NCBI GenBank assembly: GCA_036504595.1
Contig: DASXUX010000047.1
Span: 1 to 64,000, forward strand
DNA from: DASXUX01 sp036504595
Lineage (GTDB): Bacteria > Planctomycetota > SZUA-567 > H5-PLA8
Length of the DNA: 64,000 bases
Reading direction: 5' to 3'
The position numbers were made by a program, and so were the translations under genes. Positions 1-6,897 of the stretch are shown here, one piece after another. Positions within the stretch are counted from its first letter, which is position 1. Every line of letters begins with the position of its first letter. Below the pieces are notes generated by a model. That model saw only the letters and a list, made by a program, of their open reading frames with translations. It had not been told where the DNA came from and made no database searches.

Positions 1-318
1 CAATGCCTGCTCGAACCACAGTATCTGGCGGTGAGTTCGTTGTGGATCAACTCCCGGTCGCCACGTGTGCAGAACCCAAACGATCAACAGGTACTGGTTC
101 AGCATGACCAGATAGATTCTGTACGCGGAGTTGAGCTCCGACTTTGGGAGCCGGAATGCCTGAAAAAGCAGCGCGACAGTTGCATAAAAACCCAGGAGCC
201 AACTTGTTGACGCCGGGTTGTTCACAGCCGAGAGGGCCACTGTCCCGAGGGCAAGGACAATACACACGAGCGGCCCAGCGTAGCGCAACACGGGATGTAA
301 CACGCGGGATCGAGACAT
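1..318 (-). CDS. Multi-pass membrane protein, N-terminal 106 residues (runs off the left edge)
   Basis: An open frame on the minus strand begins at ATG 318 and stays open to base 1, so only the first 106 residues are visible. Three hydrophobic stretches can be read, about residues 14-32 (GPLVCIVLALGTVALSAV), 40-55 (WLLGFYATVALLFQAF) and 68-86 (IYLVMLNQYLLIVWVLHTW). They are separated by short polar loops, which indicates a polytopic inner-membrane protein. I do not recognise the family. It is the only probable host gene left of the mobile fragments and its start faces them; the promoter would lie in or near 319-400. The hydrophobic periodicity is the main support, since the frame is cut by the window edge and cannot be judged by length. 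Confidence 0.6.
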   Translation of the reverse strand, partial: MSRSRVLHPVLRYAGPLVCIVLALGTVALSAVNNPASTSWLLGFYATVALLFQAFRLPKSELNSAYRIYLVMLNQYLLIVWVLHTWRPGVDPQRTHRQILWFEQAL

Positions 319-345
319 GCGGCAGAGCGTAGCGCATGTGAGAAC

Positions 346-890
346 ATGGCGCAAACGGAGCAGCGCCACGCTTTCAACCGCCTGATCGCGTCAGCTCTCC
401 TTTTTCGATGCACTACCGATGAGAACCGGAAGCATTTTGGCAAGCCTGGCGCCAGCCGCGGCCCAGCCGCGTATCCACAAATGCGCTACTCGGCCTGCGA
501 AATCCAGTTGGCCCGCGAACTGTTGTCGGAAATTCCGGTCGGTTCCCTGACCCTGATGGACCGGCACTTTCTCGCCTACGATTTCCTGTGGGATCTGTGG
601 ACTTCCGGGCGCGAGTTTTTGGTGCGCGTGCCCAGGAACATCAAGCCGCGTCTGATCAAGCGCCTGGGACCGGGCGATGCCATTGTGGAAGTGGCGATTC
701 CTCGGAATTACCGGCGCACGCGTCCGGATATGCCGAAGACCTGGATCCTACGGATGATCTCCTATCGTCCCAGCGGCAGCAAAGAGACCATTCGCCTGTT
801 CATGTCCTTGACCGCGGAACTCGAAATCCCCAAGGAAGAGTTTGCGGCTCTGTACCATGAACACTGGGGAGAAGAAACGGTGAGCCTGTG
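346..890 (+). pseudogene. IS4-type transposase fragment
   Basis: Conceptual translation from about base 424 resembles the middle and end of an IS4-family DDE transposase. Visible landmarks are FGKPGASRGPAAYPQMR, then the second-Asp strand LTLMDRHFLAYDFL, then FLVRVPRNIKP, and finally LYHEHWGEET, which corresponds to the usual LYxxRWxIE block carrying the catalytic Glu. The N-terminal third with the first Asp is missing. The frame runs straight into a methyltransferase fragment at about base 891, so this is a remnant and not a working insertion sequence. I see no terminal inverted repeats. The residues before 424 match nothing I know. Confidence 0.65.
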
Positions 891-1211
891 GATTAAGACG
901 GCGCAGGCCGGAAAAATCCTGACCAGCCTCGATCACAACATACGCTGCGGCAACAGCCTGATTTCGGACAATGCCTTTCACCCTCGTGCGTTCAACTGGC
1001 AGACTACTTTCCCGGAGGTATTCGCCGCCGGCGGGTTCGACGTTACTCTGGGCAACCCGCCATACGTCCGTCAGGAGCTGCTGTCCGCGGTCAAGCCTTT
1101 CCTTCAGGAGCACTACCGCACGTTCCATGGCATGGCAGACCTGTACGTCTACTTCTATGAGCTCGGACTTAACGTGCTGAAGCCGGGCGGTCGCCTTTCG
1201 TTCATCGTCAC
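891..1211 (+). pseudogene. Eco57I-type (type IIG) restriction-methyltransferase fragment
   Basis: The same frame continues as about 107 residues resembling the adenine-methyltransferase core of type IIG / Eco57I enzymes. It includes CGNSLI, then FDVTLGNPPYVRQE with the catalytic NPPY motif, then the following helix and LKPGGRLSFIVT. A full enzyme of this class is usually over 900 residues; the N-terminal nuclease, AdoMet-binding motif I and the specificity half are all absent. The sequence breaks at 1212, where recombinase sequence begins. It is a dead scrap of a defence gene, probably cargo of an older element. Confidence 0.7.
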
Positions 1212-2158
1212 GATGGCAGGAGTTTACGCGACATCGCACGCGGACTCCATAAAGACGAGATTGCCCCACCAACAGCAAGGAATGGAGAATCAGCGGCCTT
1301 CACGCAATCCTCAAGAACGTTGCGTACCGTGGAACGCTCATTCAGGGCCAGATACAGGAAGACGGGGAAGGGAAGTGGACCAAGCGCCAGCAGTACACCA
1401 TCGTTAATGACGCACACCCCGCACTTATCGACAGCCGCCTGTGGCAGCGAGTCCGTAAGTTGGACGGTGCCCCCAAGGACCAGTCCAGTTTTCCGGCAGA
1501 AATATCCGCTGACCGGCCTTCTCTTCTGTTCAGAGTGCGGTGGGCCGCTCACCATTAGCGTGGTCGTCCATCACCGCAACCACTCGATCCGCTACATCTA
1601 CTACGGCTGTCAAGGTGGTCGAGATTCTGGCAATCCCAAGCCCTGCTACTGCAAAAACCTCGTGAAGCTGGACATCCTCCTCGACACGATGCTCGACCAC
1701 CTTTTCCAGCGGGTGCTCAATGACGGCTGGGTCGATACAGTGATGGCCGAGACACGCGAGGAGTTCAAGCGCCAGCGTTCAACCCAGGACAAGCGCTTGC
1801 CCAACGACAGGAAGAGACTCGCCAAGCTGGAGACCGACATTGCCTCTGCAGAGCGCCGTCTGGCTCGGATTCCCGAATCAGCTTTGGAGAACTATCTGGC
1901 CGAGCTGGACGAGATGAAGCGGGAGCGTGCCGAGTTGCTGGTGGCGGTCTCCAGTGCTGGTGAGCAGGAGACGCTTGTTGATGTGGAGAAGCGGTTGCGC
2001 CAGCGTGTGCAGCAGATTACGAGCGTGCTGCGGGAGAAGGACGCGGAGTCGTTGCGTTCGGTGTTGTTGGACGTGATTGAGCGGGTGGAGATCAGCCCGA
2101 AGCGGGAGGTGGTCCTTACGGCGAAGGTGCCGGTTGTGTCTTCCGTTGGTACGCCCTG
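1212..2158 (+). pseudogene. Large serine recombinase remnant (C-terminal part, two frameshifts)
   Basis: This matches the intact integrase at 34719-35665 almost base for base, corresponding to its residues 186-500. The catalytic domain is missing. One base is lost near 1271 (a CCC run shortened) and one gained near 1474 (an extra A after CCCCC), so the frame is wrong between them and restored afterwards. The zinc ribbon (CSECGG) and coiled-coil region downstream are intact. The stop codon seen in the intact copy has become TGG, letting the frame run on to 2222. It is best read as the integrase of an older related element, left behind at the attachment site. Confidence 0.9.
1212..2158 (+). repeat. 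947-bp direct repeat, left copy (partner 34719-35665)
   Basis: The offset between the copies is 33,507 at both ends, and the only indels seen are one lost and one gained base inside the left copy. Substitutions are scattered and mostly silent. The copies flank the whole prophage, so homologous recombination between them could delete it. Confidence 0.92.
2132..2158. other. attL candidate
   Basis: The 27 bases here are identical to 35639-35665. Identity between the two recombinase copies ends at this point: the left side continues GGGCGTTCGAACG and the right side continues AGGGACTTGAAC into the tRNA body. Immediately to the right is a perfect 14-bp palindrome (2160-2173, centred on TTCGAA). 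The crossover must lie inside the shared block, which includes the CCA-end complement of the tRNA. Confidence 0.7.
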
Positions 2159-2330
2159 GGGCGTTCGAACGCCGGGCACAACCGCGATCCGCTACGTGCT
2201 GCCCCCGAAGCGCACAGCATAAACCGAAGTCCCTCGCCACGCGACAGATTGTTCGCCTGCGCTCCGTCTGGTCCAATCGGTCCTGTCGGGCCAGCCACGA
2301 CGGCAGGCCCCTGGAGACGGAGACCGAGAA

Positions 2331-2486
2331 ATGGCAAAGCAAGCAACCCAAGAAGTCCCACCAGCCGTCCGCGAGTGGCTCAGCCACAACGGCAAACGCG
2401 GCGGAGCACTCATCAAGCAGGCCATGGCCGAATACCGCGCCAAGCACCAAGGCGAGCAGCCCAAAGAGCCAGCCAAGAGCAAGTAA
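2331..2486 (+). CDS. Small basic phage protein, 51 aa
   Basis: ATG at 2331 opens a 51-codon frame ending TAA at 2486, preceded by GGAGACGGAG. The product starts MAKQATQEVPPAVREW, contains SHNGKRGG and ends in a Lys/Pro/Glu-rich tail. It is hydrophilic and probably helical in the middle. It lies just inside the left attachment site as the first gene of the rightward arm, and is followed by an intrinsic terminator. Family and function unknown; position next to att would suit a small DNA-binding or excision-type accessory, but no motif supports that. Confidence 0.55.
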   Translation: MAKQATQEVPPAVREWLSHNGKRGGALIKQAMAEYRAKHQGEQPKEPAKSK

Positions 2487-2510
2487 ACCAAAGAAAGGAG
2501 ACAAATCTCA

Positions 2511-2533
2511 GGGAGGCAATCGCCTCCCTTTTT
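2511..2533 (+). terminator. Intrinsic terminator after the 51-aa gene
   Basis: GGGAGGC, loop AATC, GCCTCCC, then five T. It lies 24 bases after the stop codon at 2486 and just before the ribosome-binding site of the next gene. Confidence 0.75.
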
Positions 2534-2551
2534 CATGGAAGGAGACAGGGA

Positions 2552-2884
2552 ATGCAGAAATACAACAACAGCCTATTCCTAACCTGCGGCGTCCGCGAAT
2601 TCTGCGACCAGAAGAAGTGCTGGTGGTTCCTCGACGTGATCTTCTCGTACCAAGCCGAAGCCCGCAAAGACCCGATGCTCCACGACTGCCAATTCTGGCA
2701 CCTGACAGTCAGGCCCGACAGGACAGCCACGGTCAGGTGCGACCGCGACAAAGGCAACACAGCCTTCTCACAGGAAATACCCTTCACCGACTTTCCAGAT
2801 GCAGAAGGTACGCTCTGGGTCGAATACGGAGAAGTTGAGGAAGGCAAGCCGTGCTGGGTAATTCTCAGGCCCGAGGAACACTAA
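2552..2884 (+). CDS. DUF6876-like small phage protein, 110 aa
   Basis: Starts at ATG 2552 behind GGAGACAGGGA. The visible pattern is a turn containing LTCGVREFCDQ, an aromatic strand CWWFLDVI, a strand of LTV followed by RTATVRCDRD, then EIPFTDFPDAEGTLWVEYG. That layout (GVxxF, WxLDxI, TDFP, Leu-rich end) resembles the DUF6876 family of small phage and plasmid proteins, whose role is unknown. Its 3' end overlaps the convergent HNH gene by 20 bases. The family match is from memory of the pattern and moderately secure; the coding assignment is firm. Confidence 0.6.
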   Translation: MQKYNNSLFLTCGVREFCDQKKCWWFLDVIFSYQAEARKDPMLHDCQFWHLTVRPDRTATVRCDRDKGNTAFSQEIPFTDFPDAEGTLWVEYGEVEEGKPCWVILRPEEH

Positions 2885-3149
2885 TCACTGAGAGTTTGTT
2901 GTCCTTGCTCCAGGAGTGCGGAAGGCCCGTTGCGCCGTACTCCAGGAGCGCTCGATAAAGCAGCGGCCTGACCTTCTCCTCGAAAACATAGTGGCAGTTC
3001 GGACAGAGGGAAATGGCGTTCCACTCTGGGTGGCCCTTGACTTCATCGACGATATGACAGCAGTGCCTTCGACCAGAGGACCACCCACACCACTCGCAGT
3101 GCCTCTCCGCAATCCTCTTAACGGCCTTCCGGTTCTTGAACGCAGCCAT
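2865..3149 (-). CDS. HNH endonuclease, 94 aa
   Basis: Translation from ATG 3149 gives MAAFKNRKAVKR followed by a compact HNH fold: CEWCG (first zinc pair), CCHIVDE (first His-Asp of the active site), then NAISLCPNCHYVFE with the Asn and the second zinc pair. An upstream in-frame extension to 3254 is possible but low in sense and lacks a good ribosome site, so the inner ATG is preferred. Single-domain HNH proteins of this size are nicking or homing-type nucleases, or assist terminase packaging. It is the only leftward gene in this part of the left arm and is convergent with the gene ending at 2884. Confidence 0.8.
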   Translation of the reverse strand: MAAFKNRKAVKRIAERHCEWCGWSSGRRHCCHIVDEVKGHPEWNAISLCPNCHYVFEEKVRPLLYRALLEYGATGLPHSWSKDNKLSVISVPRA

Positions 3150-3254
3150 GTTCCTTGTGTCGTCGTTGGGCCGGTCCGCCTTGAGCAGTTCTGTAGGGGA
3201 GACTCCTCGTGGCACGCTCTCAAAGTAAAACATAAGAACAAAGGAGCGTGCCAA

Positions 3255-3791
3255 ATGGCTGAATTCACGATTCGATACAAAGGTTCAGAGCAGACCGTCC
3301 TCGTTGACGACGAAGACTTACCAATCCTTCAGGAACACACCACGGGTTGGCAAAAATGGCGAATCATGCCATCTGGTAAATCAAAGCTGCGGGTAATTCG
3401 TTTCCTGAACGACGGACCGAAAGACAAGCCAACACATACGCTGCTCCTCCATCGCTTCCTCTTGGGTCTGGCTTACGCGCCAAGCCATATCCATGTTGAC
3501 CATATCAACGGCAATCCACTCGATAACCGTAAGTGCAACCTGCGAATGGCGACCAATGCGCAGAATCTGATGAACACAACTAAACGTCCTGGTTGCAGGT
3601 CTCGATTCAAGGGTGTGGCTCTCTGTAAAGGCCGGAAGTCGAAGCCCTGGCAGGCCAGCCTTGGAGACCACACTCATTCCTTTATTGGCCGGTTCGCAAC
3701 AGAAGAGGAAGCGGCCCGAGCGTATGACCGTGCTGCACAGGAGCGCTACGGCAGCTTCGCGATCCTGAACTTCCCGTTAGTATCGCAATAA
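3255..3791 (+). CDS. HNH endonuclease with AP2 DNA-binding domain, 178 aa
   Basis: Begins at ATG 3255 after AAAGGAG. The N-terminal half carries LLHRFLL, then HVDHINGNPLDNR, the HNH active site, followed by NLRMATNAQN, the usual C-terminal part of this HNH type. Residues about 115-175 form an AP2/ERF-like DNA-binding domain: SRFKGVAL, WQASLGD, IGRFATEEEAARAYDRAA and FAILNFP. This HNH-AP2 layout is classic for free-standing homing endonucleases of phages. It probably cuts a specific target and spreads at the expense of related phages. No intron or intein is visible nearby. Confidence 0.88.
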   Translation: MAEFTIRYKGSEQTVLVDDEDLPILQEHTTGWQKWRIMPSGKSKLRVIRFLNDGPKDKPTHTLLLHRFLLGLAYAPSHIHVDHINGNPLDNRKCNLRMATNAQNLMNTTKRPGCRSRFKGVALCKGRKSKPWQASLGDHTHSFIGRFATEEEAARAYDRAAQERYGSFAILNFPLVSQ

Positions 3792-3794
3792 GTG

Positions 3795-3829
3795 GTTCTC
3801 TCGGTAACGCGATTGTTACCAGGGAGAAC
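3795..3829 (+). promoter_or_regulatory. Interrupted hairpin with GTAACGCG dyad
   Basis: GTTCTC, two bases, GGTAAC, loop GCGATT, GTTACC, three bases, GAGAAC. It lies just after the HNH-AP2 stop codon with no T-run, so it looks more like an operator or mRNA-end structure than a terminator. The core recurs in altered form at 34036-34056. Confidence 0.45.
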
Positions 3830-4014
3830 GGTCAACGTTACCAGCTTCTCCACCTAAAGACGAATTATCCCAAGCGCTTGTATTCCTCCGGTCGAGGAAT
3901 CCTAGTCGTCGTATGCCTTCACAGCAGACTTCGTGGCACGTCGGTTGTTAAAAAATTCTCCGTCGCCGACCAATCCGGTTGGCTCAAGGGGCCAGAGGCC
4001 CAGGAGAGGGAAAG

Positions 4015-4395
4015 ATGATCCGCAACAGCCGCCAGAACAACACCACGAAGTCCACCAAGAGCGCCAAGGCCAGCAAGCCGATGCTCGAAGCCAAAGGACC
4101 GGCCAAGCAGCCCAAGAAGGAAAGCAAGCCGGAAATCCACCCGATTTGCAGCGGTGGCTTGGCCCCAATTACAGAAGCGGTCGGCACGATGTTCCGCGCA
4201 GAGGCCAAAGGCGCTCCGCAGCCTGGTGACACGGTGCTGGCCAAGATCGGCAACCACGAAGTGGTTCTGATCGTCAGCCACATCGACCTCCTCAAATCCG
4301 GCTCGGTCCTCGTGCACTCCTGGATCGTCAAAGGCTCTGGCGATCACAAGATTTTGGGAGAGGCCAAGGGCAAGCTGGCGCAGTTCACCTGGTAG
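4015..4395 (+). CDS. Hypothetical phage protein with basic N-terminal tail, 126 aa
   Basis: The start at ATG 4015 follows GGAGAGGGAAAG; an upstream ATG at 3979 is in frame but has no ribosome site. The first 50 residues are Lys/Ser/Ala-rich and probably disordered. From about residue 58 a small beta-rich domain follows: APQPGDTVLAKIGNHEVVLIVSHID, read in two halves, then SGSVLVHSWIVKG and ending QFTW. The alternating hydrophobic strands resemble an SH3- or OB-like barrel, but I cannot name the family. A strong terminator follows directly, so it is the last gene of its transcript. Confidence 0.65.
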   Translation: MIRNSRQNNTTKSTKSAKASKPMLEAKGPAKQPKKESKPEIHPICSGGLAPITEAVGTMFRAEAKGAPQPGDTVLAKIGNHEVVLIVSHIDLLKSGSVLVHSWIVKGSGDHKILGEAKGKLAQFTW

Positions 4396-4419
4396 CCGTT
4401 AGTTGGCTTTAAGGATGAA

Positions 4420-4444
4420 GGCCGGTCAAGCGACCGGCCTTTTT
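4420..4444 (+). terminator. Strong intrinsic terminator
   Basis: GGCCGGTC, loop AAGC, GACCGGCC, then five T. Perfect 8-bp GC-rich stem, 25 bases after the stop codon at 4395. Confidence 0.9.
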
Positions 4445-4566
4445 CATGTCCGGACCCTGCCAGAACAGCCACCGAGGCCCCAGAGCCTCACGGGAAAAGA
4501 ACGAAGGCCCACGACGGGCCACGGAGAAGGCCCGCCGACCGCCAGCCGACAGCGCTAGATAAGGTC

Positions 4567-5175
4567 ATGGATGACACCGGCCCCACCACCGACCAGCCGA
4601 ACGAGCCGACCGAGCAGACCTGCCAACACTGCGGCCTACCCATCCCGGCAAGAAGAGCCAAACGCGAGACCGTCCGCTACTGCTCCAGAAAGTGCGGAAA
4701 AGCAGCCTACCGAGGCCGCAAAATAGGCCGCATCACCAACCCGTCTATCAACCCCACCACCGGCCCAGCCACTTGCCAACACTGCGGACTTCTCCTACCA
4801 CCCGAGAGAGCCAAATGGAGTCACACCCGCTACTGTAGCAGAGCCTGTTGGAGAGGAGCGTACCAAACAAGACGAACAGGCCACAAGACCTACAAATCCC
4901 AGCTACCCAGAGACCTCCTCCACCCACTCGACATCAGCAACCTCACGATGGTCAACCCAGCGGCCTACATCGTCCCAGGAGCAGACCCAATCGAAGCCAT
5001 GGGCCGTTGTGTCAAAGACCTCTACTCCCTAGCAGCCAGCGCAGCAGCATTCCGCAAACGCTGCGTAGAACTAAAAGGCAACGCCACGTACTTGGAGTGC
5101 AGCCACAGTCACTTAGGATTGGTTTATCGGCGAGCGTTCAGTAGACCGAACCAGTCGCCACGAATCGCTGATTAA
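4567..5175 (+). CDS. Phage protein with twin zinc ribbons, 202 aa
   Basis: ATG 4567. Two near-identical modules are present: TCQHCGLPIPARRAKRE...RYCSRKCGKAAYRGRK at about residues 18-52, and TCQHCGLLLPPERAKWS...RYCSRACWRGAYQTRR at about 68-102. Each has CxxC and CxxxC pairs, so each should bind one zinc. The internal duplication is obvious. The last 80 residues contain an alpha-helical segment rich in Ala and Arg. Similar short CQHCG-CSRxC motifs are usually protein- or nucleic-acid-binding. The gene is convergent with the small leftward gene ending at 5177. Function unknown. Confidence 0.75.
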   Translation: MDDTGPTTDQPNEPTEQTCQHCGLPIPARRAKRETVRYCSRKCGKAAYRGRKIGRITNPSINPTTGPATCQHCGLLLPPERAKWSHTRYCSRACWRGAYQTRRTGHKTYKSQLPRDLLHPLDISNLTMVNPAAYIVPGADPIEAMGRCVKDLYSLAASAAAFRKRCVELKGNATYLECSHSHLGLVYRRAFSRPNQSPRIAD

Positions 5176-5176
5176 G

Positions 5177-5371
5177 TCAGTCTGGGTAATATCGGCGTAG
5201 TAGCTCGAATCCCTTCTCGGCGTCAAGACCAAGAGCGTTGATCTCGTTGATGGTTTGATAGAACTCTGCCCGCTGCTCGTCTCGAATAGTGTAGATGTGG
5301 CACTCCCAAGAGCGAGGCGAATTCGGCTCACCGGGAAGGCGAGGAAGAGAGCGCCACACCTCGATCTTCAT
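5177..5371 (-). CDS. Small phage protein, 64 aa
   Basis: ATG 5371 follows GAAGAGGAAGAA and overlaps the TGA of the upstream 41-aa gene (ATGA), so the two are translationally coupled. The product begins MKIEVWRSLP, has a strand SWECHIYTI, and ends in a helix-rich stretch (EFYQTINEINALGLDAEKG). Acidic and soluble. The stop lies 1 base beyond the stop of the convergent zinc-ribbon gene, a tight tail-to-tail arrangement typical of real genes. Function unknown. Confidence 0.55.
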   Translation of the reverse strand: MKIEVWRSLPRLPGEPNSPRSWECHIYTIRDEQRAEFYQTINEINALGLDAEKGFELLRRYYPD

Positions 5372-5493
5372 TTCTTCCTCTTCAATTTCTTCTGTTTGGC
5401 TCTGTAGTTCTTCAAGTAGGCCCGCATGTAGACCTTGTACTTCTCAGTCTTCCGGCGTCTGGCTCTGTACCGATTCTTTGATGGACTCCTCAT
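5368..5493 (-). CDS. Very basic microprotein, 41 aa
   Basis: ATG 5493 is preceded by a textbook AGGAGG four bases upstream. The product (MRSPSKNRYRARRRKTEKYK, then VYMRAYLKNYRAKQKK and a KRKK end) has nearly half Lys and Arg and would bind nucleic acid nonspecifically. Its stop overlaps the start of the 64-aa gene by ATGA. It faces away from the NUMOD4-HNH gene, so 5494-5566 should hold divergent promoters. The ribosome site and coupling make it credible despite its length. Confidence 0.6.
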   Translation of the reverse strand: MRSPSKNRYRARRRKTEKYKVYMRAYLKNYRAKQKKLKRKK

Positions 5494-5566
5494 AAATCCT
5501 CCTTTTACGTATGTTTGAAAGCAGAAAGGGGTCAGTCAAATATTAGAGTAAAGAGGGGAACATAGC

Positions 5567-6370
5567 ATGAATCCAAAACTCAGCCCGAAGATCAGCCCGG
5601 AAGAAAACAAGAAGCTCAAGCGAGCCTTGATTGAAGCAGCCTACGACATGAAGTCACCCAACCGCCCGAACTATCCTGAAATCTGGAAGCCGATTCCAGA
5701 TTGGGAACATTACCAGGTCTCGAATTGGGGCCGAGTCCGCCGAATGACTGACAACTATGACCGACCACTCAAAACACCAAGAATACTACCCAACCCGCAC
5801 GGCTTCACGGGTGGAAGTGCCGGTAATCGGCGACATAAGATGTACTTCATAACGCACTTGAGCCACCATTGTGAAGTGACAACGGTCTTGATTCACCGAC
5901 TGGTAGCACGCGCATTCCTCGGTGAGCCGAAAGGGATCAAGACCCAAGTCAACCACAAAGACTGTGAGCCGTTAGCGCCGTGGGGAAATCGGCTCAGTAA
6001 CCTGGAATTCGTAACACCACGTGGACAGCTCAGACACGAGGAAGAGAGTGGCAAGACCACTGGCCGAATCCTGACTCCGCGACAGATCATCAGGCTGCGA
6101 CAGCTACGCGCCAAGGGTTACCCTGCGGTCTTCCTTGCGAAGAAATACGACGTTGGTCTTGATACTGTGACTAGGATCGCCACAGGCCGTGCATGGAAGC
6201 AGATTGGTGGGCCGCTCACAAATAACGGCAAAACGAGCGAGCGCTGGAAATGGGATAAGCAGTTTTATCGCCGAGTCCATCGCTTGTTCTCACAGGGACT
6301 GTCGAGGAAAGAGATTGCTGAGATCGTTGGAATGTCCAGCCCAACTGTTAGCCGTGTTCTGAAGCACTAG
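5567..6370 (+). CDS. NUMOD4-HNH homing endonuclease with two helix-turn-helix modules, 267 aa
   Basis: ATG 5567 follows AGAGGGG. Residues about 43-65 are a NUMOD4 motif (EIWKPIPDWEHYQVSNWGRV). Next comes an HNH core with HRLVARAFLG and VNHKDCEP, followed by NRLSNLEFVT. The C-terminal half has two DNA-recognition helices: LTPRQIIRLRQLRAKGYPAV with DTVTRIATGRAW, and GLSRKEIAEIVGMSSPTVSR. The layout is that of a free-standing homing endonuclease with NUMOD/HTH targeting. It is the third HNH gene in 4 kb. Nothing suggests that it interrupts another gene. Confidence 0.88.
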   Translation: MNPKLSPKISPEENKKLKRALIEAAYDMKSPNRPNYPEIWKPIPDWEHYQVSNWGRVRRMTDNYDRPLKTPRILPNPHGFTGGSAGNRRHKMYFITHLSHHCEVTTVLIHRLVARAFLGEPKGIKTQVNHKDCEPLAPWGNRLSNLEFVTPRGQLRHEEESGKTTGRILTPRQIIRLRQLRAKGYPAVFLAKKYDVGLDTVTRIATGRAWKQIGGPLTNNGKTSERWKWDKQFYRRVHRLFSQGLSRKEIAEIVGMSSPTVSRVLKH

Positions 6371-6379
6371 AGGTGTGCC

Positions 6380-6556
6380 ATGATCCAGTGTCAACACTGT
6401 CGGCGCAGCCCAGCAAACAAGACGCTTTTTAGAGGAGTCTGCGTTAGTTGCTTGGCCAGCATAGCACGACGAGAACCGAGTCACCCGACGATCTTAACGC
6501 TGATGGCGACGGTTGAGAAGCTGCACGCGGTATTTTACAAGAGGAGGAGACGATGA
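6380..6556 (+). CDS. Zinc-finger microprotein, 58 aa
   Basis: ATG 6380 lies 10 bases after the HNH stop. The product starts MIQCQHCRRSPANKTLFRG and continues VCVSCLASIARRE, giving a CxxC-x15-CxxC zinc knuckle, and ends in a basic RRRR tail. Its TGA overlaps the next start (ATGA). It shares the CQHC opening with the twin-ribbon protein at 4567. Probably nucleic-acid or protein binding; no named family. Confidence 0.55.
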   Translation: MIQCQHCRRSPANKTLFRGVCVSCLASIARREPSHPTILTLMATVEKLHAVFYKRRRR

Positions 6557-6783
6557 ACGACGAGCTACAGTTCCCACCAAGGAACTTGGTGTACGAGAAA
6601 GCTAAGGCCCGAGTTGAGGCCAGAGTCAAGACCAAGGCTCTTACCCAGCTCCCAGCAATCGACTCTCCGATCTCCATCACAAACTACCTTGGAGTCGTCT
6701 TCACCGGCAAAGTCACTGCAGCTCATTACGACACCCAGCGCTGCTGTTACGTGATCGAGGCCAGGGACGAGAGGCCCCTATGA
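6553..6783 (+). CDS. Small phage protein, 76 aa
   Basis: ATG 6553 sits behind GAGGAGGAGA and overlaps the previous stop. The N-terminus is a charged helix (VYEKAKARVEARVKTKAL); the C-terminal half has beta pattern SPISITNYLGVVFTGKVTA and RCCYVIEARD. Its end overlaps the next microprotein by four bases. The three coupled genes (58, 76, 36 aa) form one translational unit. Function unknown. Confidence 0.6.
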   Translation: MNDELQFPPRNLVYEKAKARVEARVKTKALTQLPAIDSPISITNYLGVVFTGKVTAAHYDTQRCCYVIEARDERPL

Positions 6784-6890
6784 GCGATAAGCGAGAAGGT
6801 CCAGCGCTCCGCACATTCGAGCCATACCTGCCTTGCCTTGGCTGTAAATGGCAAAGCCCGCATTTCAACGCATGGCCCCAAGACCAATGA
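6780..6890 (+). CDS. Possible 36-aa microprotein with CxxC
   Basis: ATG 6780 overlaps the preceding TGA (ATGA). The product MSDKREGPALRTFEPYLPCL continues GCKWQSPHFNAW and stops at 6890. The PCLGC pair and the coupling are the only support; with a single CxxC it would need a partner to bind zinc. It is the last rightward frame before the converging late operon ends at 6898. Confidence 0.4.
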   Translation: MSDKREGPALRTFEPYLPCLGCKWQSPHFNAWPQDQ

Positions 6891-6897
6891 ACCGAAA

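Noticed and set aside
891..1211. An active restriction-modification system
   Set aside because: Only about 107 residues around NPPY remain, without AdoMet motif I, nuclease or specificity domain.
2150..2180. A second tRNA 3' end at the left attachment site
   Set aside because: TTCGAAC is present but the flanking bases do not pair as a T-stem and no anticodon arm follows.
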